Shown here piece by piece: positions 9,601 through 15,654 of a stretch of 38,570 nt of DNA; the stretch's first letter is position 1; every line of letters starts with the position of its first letter. Both the position numbers and the translations under genes were made by a program. This DNA comes from a virus: positions 1-38,570 of the IMG/VR virus record IMGVR_UViG_3300025585_001602; one strand, given 5' to 3'. The notes under the pieces were generated by a model, which did no database searches, was not told the origin of the DNA, and saw only the letters and a list, made by a program, of their open reading frames with translations.

Positions 9601-11876
9601 TTATAGGTCTGGTGTCCAGACAACCCACGCCTGTCGAAAATCTGCAATCGGAATTGTCCAGGTTTCCCACTCATTTCAGGGACCAATACCGCCCACCGTG
9701 TACCATCACTGTTGGACGCCTCGACGCCCACATGCTTGCCACCATTTGATTCCAGCAGGCGCTCTTGAGTGAGGGCTTTCCGCTTGCTGTAGAGCTTCGA
9801 CGCACCAACCAGGTCTTGTTGATTAAGTGCTGACTCGATTGCGCGATTTAGTTCTTTATCTTCGGCGTCGAAATCTCTTGCAGTAGGCTCAACCGGCTGC
9901 GGCCTGCGCATCATCTGCTGTCCCGGCTGCGCTTGCCCGGTAAACGTCTTGATCGGAATTGGATCACGTTTGGTACCCGATTCCGGCGCGGGTTGGATCG
10001 CTTCTGGCTGGGTTTCCCGCTTCGCCATCTCGCGCTCAATCGCCGTGCGCACGGGCTTCGTCATGCCACCCTGCTCCAGCATCGACTGCAACTGCTCGGT
10101 GGGCATGTCGGCGTAGACTAGCTTGACCTTGCCCTTGGGCTGCTCAGGCTGGACCGGCTGCTGCTCTGGCGCAACTACCTCGGGGTTGGCCTCGGCTACC
10201 ACGGGCTGCTCCTGCATCGGCGAGGCAATCGGCTGCTCGGCGGCGGGGACAGGGCTCACACCTGCCACCGTGCTCCAACTCGGCGCGTCCTGCATCTCGC
10301 GACCAGCTTCGCGAATTCCCTGCGCGGCTGCATCGCCGAAGTCCGATACAACAGAGTCGCGCACGCCTCGGCCAATATCCGGCGCTCGCGATGCACCAAT
10401 GCTCAGGCTGGTTTCCAGCGCCAGGTTAAGCCACTGCTTCACGTAGTCGCCGGTCGTCATCTTCTCGCCGACGTTGCTCATCTGCGCGTCAGCAGTCTGC
10501 AAGGCCCACGTGATCGTCTCTTCGGGCAGTTCCTCGCCATACGCGAGCAAGGTGCGCTTCAACGCGGGCGCTAGGCTCGTCTTTACCGTCTTCACTGCTT
10601 CTGGCGAGATAGCCGTGAAGGGGAGTTTCTCAAGGCCGGGGAGTCCTGCTGCTTGGAAAGCACCCATGACGGCGCCCTCATAGAGCGACTGACGGCGGGC
10701 GTAGTTCACCAGTTCCTCGCCCTGCAATCCAGATGCCTGACCTTGACGCAAGCCGTCGTCGTAGGTCGTCGTCATCATTTGCGCCATGATGGCCGGGAAA
10801 CCGCCAACGGCGCCAGAGACGCCCGACTGGATGAGGGTAGACGCGGCATTCTGTGCGGCGGGGCGCAATACCTGCCCGATAGGTCCAAGGTTCTGCTTGT
10901 CTGTCTCGGTGGATACTTCGGAGAGTAGCGACTTGTCGGCTGCAATCTGGTCGGCAGTCTTGCGGTCGCTCATGGCCGTGGCCAGTGTCGTCCCGAAAGC
11001 CATGCCAGCATCGAGGGCACCACCAGCGACAACGCGCTTGGCTGCATTCCCTTCGGTGGCTGCGCTTGTCACCGCCTGATTGAATCCTCGCTCCAGTCCA
11101 CTCGGGGGAGTCGTGGGGTTCATCGTGTCGAGCGTTACTTGCGCTGCATCTCCCAGCACGTTGAACGGCGGGATTTGCGTGATGCCCTTCGTCATCGTCT
11201 GCACTGCTGCGACAGGGAATGCTGCCGCCTCACTCATCGCATTGCCAAGTTCGGCGGGCGTAGCGAGACGTTCTTGCGCTTTGGCGTCCCCGATGGCCGC
11301 GAACATGCCGCGCTCCTGCGGGGCGAACGCTGCGGGGTTGGGCGCCTGGTCGAGCGTGATGGGCTTCTGTTGCCCGATGCCCATGTATTCCTTGACGCGC
11401 TGCTTGTACTGGACTGTCTCGTTGGGCAGGGGCTTGCCTGCATCCACGTTGCCCATGCCGAAGTTGTAATACTCCAGCGCCTTGTCAATGTCGTTACCAG
11501 AGCGCTCCAAGAGGCTCTTGATGTAGCGCACGCCGCCGTCGATGTTCTGGTCAGCATCGAAGGGGTTTACGCCGAGTTCCTTCGCCGTGGCCGGCATAAG
11601 CTGCATGACACCGACAGCGCCTGCCGGGGAGACGGCCTGCGGGTTATTGTTGGACTCAGCGCGCGCCATGGCCATCGCCAGCGAGGGGTTGACGTTGTGG
11701 CGCTTCGCGGCCTCGTAGACCTTCAAAGGCACTTCGCCATGCTGCTGCGCGAACTGGGCGCGCGTCATGCGCACGGGCTGCTGTGTCGGCGCTGCTGGAG
11801 CGGCTGTGGGCGCTGGGGGCTCTTGCCCGAATTGCTGACGGTACTGCTCGCGCGTCATGCGGATAGGCTCTGCCAT
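675..11876 (-). CDS. Giant 3,733-residue polyvalent virion (ejected) protein: lytic transglycosylase, two zincin-like domains, DprA-like winged helix, MutS domain I-like, LPD38-like C-terminus
   Basis: Residues about 50-165 form an SLT-type lytic transglycosylase (ARAESNNNP with likely catalytic E74; GAVGVMQLMPATA; ALEYYNFG), which would open peptidoglycan during DNA entry. HELGH motifs at 1367-1371 and 2687-2691, each with a later Glu-containing helix, mark two zincin-like metallopeptidase domains. Residues about 2018-2072 resemble the DprA winged helix (ELKGQVKQLSGKRF). Residues about 2115-2210 match MutS domain I, including the Phe-X-Glu in RMGDFYELFYEDA (F2140, E2142). The C-terminal ~800 residues, with TTWNPGFGPVAFMKD, resemble large polyvalent protein-associated domains (LPD38 type). 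RMTR-type motifs recur at 6-9, 36-39 and about 1610. Long Pro/Glu/Gln-rich linkers join the parts. The start ATG shares one base with the preceding TGA. It is the last gene of the late operon, after three putative ejection proteins. Domain names rest on motif recognition only. Confidence 0.85.
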   Translation of the reverse strand: MAEPIRMTREQYRQQFGQEPPAPTAAPAAPTQQPVRMTRAQFAQQHGEVPLKVYEAAKRHNVNPSLAMAMARAESNNNPQAVSPAGAVGVMQLMPATAKELGVNPFDADQNIDGGVRYIKSLLERSGNDIDKALEYYNFGMGNVDAGKPLPNETVQYKQRVKEYMGIGQQKPITLDQAPNPAAFAPQERGMFAAIGDAKAQERLATPAELGNAMSEAAAFPVAAVQTMTKGITQIPPFNVLGDAAQVTLDTMNPTTPPSGLERGFNQAVTSAATEGNAAKRVVAGGALDAGMAFGTTLATAMSDRKTADQIAADKSLLSEVSTETDKQNLGPIGQVLRPAAQNAASTLIQSGVSGAVGGFPAIMAQMMTTTYDDGLRQGQASGLQGEELVNYARRQSLYEGAVMGAFQAAGLPGLEKLPFTAISPEAVKTVKTSLAPALKRTLLAYGEELPEETITWALQTADAQMSNVGEKMTTGDYVKQWLNLALETSLSIGASRAPDIGRGVRDSVVSDFGDAAAQGIREAGREMQDAPSWSTVAGVSPVPAAEQPIASPMQEQPVVAEANPEVVAPEQQPVQPEQPKGKVKLVYADMPTEQLQSMLEQGGMTKPVRTAIEREMAKRETQPEAIQPAPESGTKRDPIPIKTFTGQAQPGQQMMRRPQPVEPTARDFDAEDKELNRAIESALNQQDLVGASKLYSKRKALTQERLLESNGGKHVGVEASNSDGTRWAVLVPEMSGKPGQFRLQIFDRRGLSGHQTYNSAEDALREMADQGYRTPDKGAMDRLAQTKEFQDGNESLKAAQDSWKMPAPQPEQAVVKDDLTTGQEATPSNSQATANESFRIWEADSSESGLRIEFLRDGNVVGRKDVPDVVLEMIADTPQQYRDNAIARYSRMSTDDLYATRDRIRKARFNTGEAAWSDPEGNVIYGSNAYSNAQNKTYWEPLNEKARAAKARIEKIANRKQGRVNTPAEARGKDIYVFARSANPDNAMRPVAGPFYTHQEAMDASTVARQRMDSEFDTSRVDGFSYGTREPGDSVDVLYPDLRSPEGSSPFTTPTPGALPEPQGAPTLKQRRDAILDEKEAIQDERFGRGEILGSEASPLEILLGLVGISGGTSVDGGETAGFLGIKTALDMGREDVATVLVEQIEADAASAERQVPGVEQDHPKYQSILETLREKANQARDRATRARRVFELNRDEQPSPPSKTAAPELSSNAGQLPAPTPGVLPKPQGNKADSLPVIEQTDKFNETLEKQVEFSPPSQPSLQNARSVPDLVVKKGGFNSVSGGKEEGNILDKDRSKKRFEAIGYQRQEIDLPEDMNERVSNAYGASISNVKSLWSPSWLGAHFHGGVAISSSVKGVDRGRVLAHELGHASHSLLGDKVNSDPVVLAELQAIEQSLYPGLRETVSSTKNADVRFFNYLLSADEIIAEFNVDRITNPEKARQIAPKLTALLESVEKDKNLVADRKVFPTFFGTTRETKNRLLVKGLDARQREKGFRDVTPKKMLQYLVTKARDGRNAAAEMWLRALKREGVSPDLIRRAVEMGGNQKISDAFNEMFPAEQPQPPSKTPGLLNTIGKQMADIDAGTAQAKPDKAFDRLTEGSEPAPQKQPWEMTREEFVKQSAAIPASGGFAARANAKIAKPYHRELVNQALRDGQPVPPAVLADYPDLAAKYGEKDSPTAAQSQMTPEHIGNAIAFLTGAPQKGTGKPRISFKTNVLRNAFQKGFESGVSKPDGPFPDLPSGLSPKDQAYNGALRDGMSQGALAAREFAKLTSAIEARANIPVRDLEKFGMKLPDGYVKVSDMAFFREASDARQSALQTAAQPSEQTGQDRRGLSYKGVPVSLDTVSDKSGVKGKDKPSMGVRSKEYVARRKDGTPVDRFTIYQKESGGEWIAYKGDTLSQSIHDMRDQAARLENSTQPLSRTQTLQTAAQNLAAIEGKAEPVVSEGQNKAFDRLVGKDAKPTEQPVTTPTLTTVKDNDGTWMVQRDGETLSLGHKTKAAATKAMKAAEGAPESESVTDKEARVLKSLSSEGSFVDEVALANKISVRDALTTLTLMELKGQVKQLSGKRFAPKVDRKPEVSPIPVEQQAKGKPKSFAGKEATPSWRDIDKSKASPVIRQFIEAKEQASDALLMFRMGDFYELFYEDAQTAADVMGLPLTRRGEALMAGFPVRKLEDYVKFATDNGMKVAVVDQVTDPKESAGVTKREVTQTFPAEKDASPTPVAKQAGTEMQQPAEQAIESPIATEEEVSRLFDLGTKARQKVKEAESNRYRSKSKAARAKAEKAVDDARAELMRADIALQKARESRKPRPVVVTATPEEEAFVAADKKKVKEATGFKPSQEQYVAQQLREHAEEATPERPIKIVVPQDGSVTVVSPEAASAVHQRLTGKPIEGIAPLAPLGARAKSESSKLRVESGFPANSVQTMNDGSPVTIEEQVADIRRQKGQGPQKAETSIDPVEALRAIITAGSKLSKDAYDRAKPHLRVIYESAKNATDFIAKVVRDIGEHARAYAKRFAIEYRRLGNSGAAINPFGAAGKVDANRSEYPASGPTREQVTDDEGDTPYRVPQTAMVRMIQKLLGRNPEVVKRFPRKPERLGVFMHGVGDTTIRLRADLAIGERVAEQTSKSPFDEQEKSDFLDAVAEELGVDPEQVVVTTDRERSGNRTIHVMNAYLRDPDYAGRVMAHELGHLIDYLPDETMSRGNVLGRIAKLQRHFKTSMAPEPESLEQPFTKEERAKWRKEAAIDAARDYGPFEKGDDRKGFYTSAYYRYRLIEEAENRGLLLENKIKSKLMDAWDVSYPGVRDELKALTHWWNPFDANDNEKYTQYRYSAKELYAEAMSVLLNNPQAFKMKAPEFSRGFFAYLERNPEVKALYEQIQTELHDGKYSESVVDRVEEMQRLGDAKRKAKNKRENPPLWEQVQKFWRDMKITLIDEQAAVYRTGSEILDPYLWLRDMKHINSTQHQFQRDIHKMVLNPLKKFGMDGNQLGLYMFFRRTSTERKYFFNPLGVTEPEAETGMKDMEAKYGPEAMAALKKAADEYYDLRKEYIFPELRGSRLLSPELLKMIEDNENYATFNVIKYIEEFYSTKSNADNSRIFQQTGTFEEVENVFTATMLKDMALIRQAVKNKAKMTVIDVGKELGEVEDAPMSRRSGGEIVYKEPTDPTKQLMKYSLDGKLQAVIIDRAIALAYETNLVEMNNFTKIVQNMWVSGWFRRSLTTWNPGFGPVAFMKDVATGYKNTPGVNPIPVINSLRRTWQDAYIDAVKGESTMLTKFAYKNNMLIPNLAYDAANQADYETEVERMAHIHGLAGEKNINKNVLLRVLTKAKDGVETWNLFFERWSKAANAYRMINEGYIEREGVMRVSERVRTMAGTPDALAGGRWRRPMNGLFLFSNINIQGLRSTYKAAKEQKLAYMFKVAAVDIAPKLLMRGLQLGMLGYLLGLDEEEDWLKRFYNTVPDSDLMNYTVIPLGFTKDGTPTYIPLPSDHTGIFFGGLAWATTRPLLGERIDIDEIGRTAINQAPAKPDSLAPLPAMMLDLMLLASGVSPYDTYRGMPAIDRGAMAAGVVAPAMRGEVPEAVKQAVEYEARKYFSTVINFSSDETKDDMINEIGRVPVIGPIMRRYVRASDKGVEQRLRREKSTLMADEAARSERLGSVLRDAVESAGKDANKITVWRKLAPVLREEKLLTQTYGIEDALRRFKDIWIMTYGTPEEKLKATTPRAIIREMKAND

Positions 11877-13006
11877 CAGTCAATGATCTCCACTAATTGC
11901 CCGTTCGGTGCTTTGATGATGTTCGATGTGGTGGCGGCGCCGGGGGGAGTGCCCAGCGGTGCGTTCATGTTTGCGGTGCCAGACTGGACGGTGCGAAGGC
12001 GTTCCATGGCGCGCTGAACGACGGCGGGAAACTCTGCGGGATCCATCATTCCACCGAGTTCCTGATTGACGACGTTGTTGATCTCGCGGTTCAAGTCGGC
12101 AGGCTTGATGCCGGAATTCTCGATCTCCTTTGTGGAGAAACCGGGAGGCAGGGTGAAGGGCACCAACTGATTGTTCTCGACGTAGTGCGGGCGCCCTTGC
12201 TCGTCGGTGATGACCTGACGGCGCTGCGAGTTCTGCGCAGGCTTGGGAAGCTCCATCGTCTCTACCTGTCTCGTGCTGGGGTTGATGACGTTCTGCACGT
12301 AGCGCCCATCGGCTGTCTGGTACGGGCTGCCCACCTGCTGCCAGTTCACCTTGTCACCGTCACCCTGAATGATGGTCTGCGGCTGGCCAAGCATCTTGCC
12401 GGTGGGGTCCACCTGCACCTGCATGATGGAACCGTCTGGCCCGGTGATCTTTTCCCACGTGTTAGAACCGGCCTTTGAGACGCTGATGACTGGCTCGCCC
12501 GTGTTCGGGTCTGGGCGTGTCCAGATCCAGTCGCCGGTTTTCGGGTCTTGCTTGACGGTCCCTTCGAGCTTGTTCTGCTTGTCCTTCGCGTCCTGCCGTG
12601 CGTTCTCCGCTTCCTGCTGCTGTACCTGAAACTGCTGCTGCTGCCCTTGCTGTGACATGGCGAATTCTCGTGCCGCCTGAGTTTCCTTCGCGCGCGCTGC
12701 ACGCTCCACCTGCGCCTGATACGCCTGCTGGTTCACCTCGTTGGTGCGCTGCACGCGGTCCAGTAGCGCTGTCGTCTGGTCGGGCGCGAGGCCAATGACG
12801 CTGGAACCGCTCACACTCGCGGGCGTCGGCGCAGTCGGCTGACTCGTGACGTGCTCGGCAAGCCCCATGATGGCCGTGATCGGGTTCGTGGCGAAGTTCT
12901 TGCGGTACTGACGGCGCTGGAAATCGTCGTGAATATCCTGCTCCGTCACCCCGTCATCGTAGGTGGCTGTCTCGCCGAGCGAACGGAAATTGACAGTGAT
13001 GGCCAT
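11876..13006 (-). CDS. Putative internal virion/ejection protein with Gln-rich coiled coil
   Basis: This 376-residue protein has no recognised catalytic motif. Residues about 75-155 are rich in Gln, Ala, Arg and Glu (QQGQQQQFQVQQQEAENAR), which predicts a long helix or coiled coil. The middle has repeated beta-type WxxxxGPDGS and DPTGKMLGQPQ segments, and the C-terminal 90 residues are helical. A strong ribosome binding site (AAGGGGGTGAT) precedes the ATG, and the TGA overlaps the giant gene's ATG by one base. Its place between other internal proteins and the giant transglycosylase protein is that of podovirus core/ejection proteins. Role inferred from position. Confidence 0.65.
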   Translation of the reverse strand: MAITVNFRSLGETATYDDGVTEQDIHDDFQRRQYRKNFATNPITAIMGLAEHVTSQPTAPTPASVSGSSVIGLAPDQTTALLDRVQRTNEVNQQAYQAQVERAARAKETQAAREFAMSQQGQQQQFQVQQQEAENARQDAKDKQNKLEGTVKQDPKTGDWIWTRPDPNTGEPVISVSKAGSNTWEKITGPDGSIMQVQVDPTGKMLGQPQTIIQGDGDKVNWQQVGSPYQTADGRYVQNVINPSTRQVETMELPKPAQNSQRRQVITDEQGRPHYVENNQLVPFTLPPGFSTKEIENSGIKPADLNREINNVVNQELGGMMDPAEFPAVVQRAMERLRTVQSGTANMNAPLGTPPGAATTSNIIKAPNGQLVEIID

Positions 13007-13015
13007 ATCACCCCC

Positions 13016-14098
13016 TTATTGGTAGTCGAACGTGCCCGCGCCGGTCGGGAGTAGCTTGCCCATACCGCCACCACCTGCAACAGACTGTACGCCCGAGCCG
13101 ATTGCGAGCCCCATCAGCGCTTTCTGCAATCGCGACTTGAGCATGTCACCACGTTGCGGCATGCCTTCGTAGCCCTGCCCGCGCATCACCTTCTTCATGT
13201 CACGAGGAAGTGCTGCGGCCTGCTCTGGCGTGAGCGAACCGCCCTCGCTCATGTACTTGTAGAGAAGTTGCTTGTCTGTATCCGAGAGCTTCTTCGCCTC
13301 TTCGGGCGTCATCGTGGAGAAATTCTTCGAGCGTAGTGCGTTGCGCTGGCCGTCTGCGCCCGGTGCGCCCATGGTCTGCCCTGGGCGCTTTGGAGACGAC
13401 ACGTCACCCGTGTAGGCGTCTTTGCCACCCGTGACAAATCCGCCCGCCGCGCCGATGAGCGGGGCGTACTTCATCAGGTCCGCCATGCCGTTACCGCCAG
13501 CCATGAGAGACTGCGCGTCGGCTACTGCCGGGGCTGCAACACTGGACGCCATGGGAGACGGTACGTTGGCCGTGGCCTGCGTCGAGAGGTCGCCGATGGT
13601 GAACGGTGCGCCGTCTGCGGGCGAGGGGCCAGACGCCATGGGAGAGATGGTGGGTTTCGCATTGGGGGCTGTCGGATTGATTGGCAACTGATTGGGTACT
13701 GTGCCTTGTGCGGGGTTAAAACCTTCCACGCCGTCTGCCTTCGCCTGCCCCATGTACCCAGATACACCAGCAGTAGCCACCGCGCCGGGATCCACGCCGC
13801 CGCCGTCCACTGCGCCACCTGCCGCCGTGCCTGCCATGCCGCCAAGCGAAGCACCCACAGGCCCGCCGAACATGCCGCCAACCACCGTGCCAGCCATCGG
13901 GAGAATCTTGCTGGCAAGGCCGTTCTTTTTCTTGGCGTCCTTCTCGGCTTTCTTCTGCGCCTCTGCCTGTGTGGCAGACTGGCCAGAGCCGATCAGCGAC
14001 TGCATGTAGGCGTTCATGCCAGGATTGAATGCCGTGCCTTGTTGCCCTTGCTGGGCGAGCAACGTTGAAAGCTGCGCCAGTTTGAGTACATCAGCCAT
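13016..14098 (-). CDS. Putative internal virion/ejection protein with Gly/Ala-rich membrane-active segment
   Basis: 360 residues. A charged Lys/Ala helix (about 45-60) is followed by a Gly/Ala-rich hydrophobic stretch (about 63-110; TVVGGMFGGPVGASLGG) with glycine-zipper spacing. Such segments often insert in membranes, as expected of a protein that helps form an ejection channel. The centre is Pro/Ala-rich and probably disordered, and the C-terminus ends with a second Gly-rich segment (VAGGGGMGKLLP). The ATG has a good AAGGAGAC site 6 nt upstream. It lies between two other predicted internal proteins. No sequence family was recognised beyond this composition. Confidence 0.65.
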   Translation of the reverse strand: MADVLKLAQLSTLLAQQGQQGTAFNPGMNAYMQSLIGSGQSATQAEAQKKAEKDAKKKNGLASKILPMAGTVVGGMFGGPVGASLGGMAGTAAGGAVDGGGVDPGAVATAGVSGYMGQAKADGVEGFNPAQGTVPNQLPINPTAPNAKPTISPMASGPSPADGAPFTIGDLSTQATANVPSPMASSVAAPAVADAQSLMAGGNGMADLMKYAPLIGAAGGFVTGGKDAYTGDVSSPKRPGQTMGAPGADGQRNALRSKNFSTMTPEEAKKLSDTDKQLLYKYMSEGGSLTPEQAAALPRDMKKVMRGQGYEGMPQRGDMLKSRLQKALMGLAIGSGVQSVAGGGGMGKLLPTGAGTFDYQ

Positions 14099-14110
14099 GT
14101 TAAGTCTCCT

Positions 14111-15109
14111 TTACAGCAGCAGTGCGCCGCCGATTGCTTGAAGTGCGCCAAGTCCGATGCCAGCCTCGGCGCTACCCATGGCCATGCCGCCCTGAATGCC
14201 TGCTGAGGCTGAACCTGTGATGAGCGACATCAGGCGTTCACCCTTGGTCTGCGAGCGATTTACCACCTGCGCGCCGTAGAGTGCGCCGATGCTGGAGAAG
14301 CCATACTCTTGCAGGATGTTCATGTCCCACGTGATGTGCTTGATGAGGTACTCCAGATCCTTTTCCTTCTGGTCCTGCTTCGCTGTGACGTGGATCTTGG
14401 CGCGGTCGAGAGACATCGCAACGAATGCGCGGTTGGCGTCCAGCTTCGCGCCGGATGCCTGCACTGCCGCCTGAACAAGCTGGGCCTGCGCAGTAAGTTG
14501 CTCGTTGCGCCACTGGAATCGGAGCTTGGCGTCATACTCGCGGTCGGCCAGAAGGCGCGCGCGCCCGAGCAATGCCAGCTTGCCGATGGTCTGCGTCGAG
14601 AGGATTGCGCCCGCCGTCCACAGCCCCGTCAGCGTGTCCGTGACTGCCTTCTGGTATTCGATCTTGGTGCGCTCCTGATAGGCCGTGACGGCTGCGGAGA
14701 TGTTCTCTTCGGGAATGAGTGAGTCGATGTTGGCACGCGCCTGGGTGACAGCCTCGCGCACAACCTCGGCCGCGTCGTAGTTGCGAACGGCGTCTTGAAA
14801 TTCCTGAATGGCGACGGTGACATCGGCGAGCAGCGTGTCGGGGTCGTAGGCCGTCATGTTCTCGTAGGGCGAACCACCAACCTCGGAGCCTGCCGCATAC
14901 AGCAGGTCCATCATGTTGAAGTTGCCCGACACAAGATCACCCGTGCCGCTTTCGTCGTTGCCAAAGAAGTTGTCCACATTGGACCACGTGGTAACAGATG
15001 CTGGGTCGATGTTAAACGCAAGCGACGCCCAAGCATTCATCACGTGAACTTCGTATCCGCTAGGCGGGGTTCCCGCTGCCTGAGATGCCCATTCTTTGAG
15101 TCCACCCAT
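14111..15109 (-). CDS. Putative helical internal virion/ejection protein
   Basis: 332 residues when started at MGGLKEWASQ, whose ATG lies 2 nt after the TAA of the upstream gene with GGAG about 11 nt upstream; a longer in-frame opening exists but would overlap that gene. Residues about 95-280 are almost entirely helical and rich in Ala, Gln, Arg and Glu. The last 45 residues are Gly/Ala-rich and hydrophobic (SAGIQGGMAMGSAEAGIG), like membrane-active tails. It is the first of four consecutive predicted internal proteins ending with the giant transglycosylase protein, a grouping typical of podovirus core proteins. No specific family recognised. Confidence 0.65.
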   Translation of the reverse strand: MGGLKEWASQAAGTPPSGYEVHVMNAWASLAFNIDPASVTTWSNVDNFFGNDESGTGDLVSGNFNMMDLLYAAGSEVGGSPYENMTAYDPDTLLADVTVAIQEFQDAVRNYDAAEVVREAVTQARANIDSLIPEENISAAVTAYQERTKIEYQKAVTDTLTGLWTAGAILSTQTIGKLALLGRARLLADREYDAKLRFQWRNEQLTAQAQLVQAAVQASGAKLDANRAFVAMSLDRAKIHVTAKQDQKEKDLEYLIKHITWDMNILQEYGFSSIGALYGAQVVNRSQTKGERLMSLITGSASAGIQGGMAMGSAEAGIGLGALQAIGGALLL

Positions 15110-15111
15110 GA

Positions 15112-15654
15112 TTACAACTCCACTGTGTAGCGGAACGTGCAGGACGCTCCAAGCATTTTGGCGATGGCGTTGATGGCCTTGTTGTCGGGAGTTGAGTCGA
15201 ACTGGAGATGCGTGCAGCCAAGCGACTTCGCGTGAGGAATCAGGTATCCCTGCGCTGCCTTTGCCCACGCTTCCGGTGTGACATTGTTCGCCATCAGGAG
15301 CGCGTTGATGTAAAAGAGCTTTTCCGCGCCAGCCGTGGTCAACTGTGCAGTAGCCACCCCGGCTTTCTGTCCGTTCGGTGCAAGCAACCAGTAGGCACGG
15401 AGCGCGCCAGTCTTTAGCGCTGTTGCTAGATGCGAAAGCACGGTGCCGCTAATCTGCGAATCGGGGATGACTTGGGAGAGCATGGACAGCAGGATGCGCT
15501 GCGTTACCTCGCGGCCACACTCCTCGGGGGTAATGAGTCGAACGTCGAGATGCTCAAGCCCCTTCTGCGGGGGCTGTTGCCCCTCGACGATAGGCTCGGT
15601 GCTCGGCGTTGTATCGGACGAAAACTCCTTGGAGAGAGTAGCCTGTTCCAACAT
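15112..15654 (-). CDS. GNAT-like phage protein in the tail cluster
   Basis: About 180 residues starting MLEQATLSKEF, with AAGGGGA upstream of the ATG. After a disordered 30-residue N-terminus, the alternation of strands and helices (GALRAYWLLAPNGQKAGVATAQL; LFYINALLMA; LIPHAKSLGCTHLQFDS; NKAINAIAKMLGASCTFRYTVEL) resembles a Gcn5-type acetyltransferase core, including the terminal beta-bulge region. A clear acetyl-CoA pyrophosphate loop (Q/RxxGxG/A) is not evident, so it may be a structural GNAT-fold protein. The start overlaps the end of the upstream tail gene by 101 nt in another frame, which is unusual here. No better start with a ribosome binding site was found. Confidence 0.55.
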   Translation of the reverse strand: MLEQATLSKEFSSDTTPSTEPIVEGQQPPQKGLEHLDVRLITPEECGREVTQRILLSMLSQVIPDSQISGTVLSHLATALKTGALRAYWLLAPNGQKAGVATAQLTTAGAEKLFYINALLMANNVTPEAWAKAAQGYLIPHAKSLGCTHLQFDSTPDNKAINAIAKMLGASCTFRYTVEL

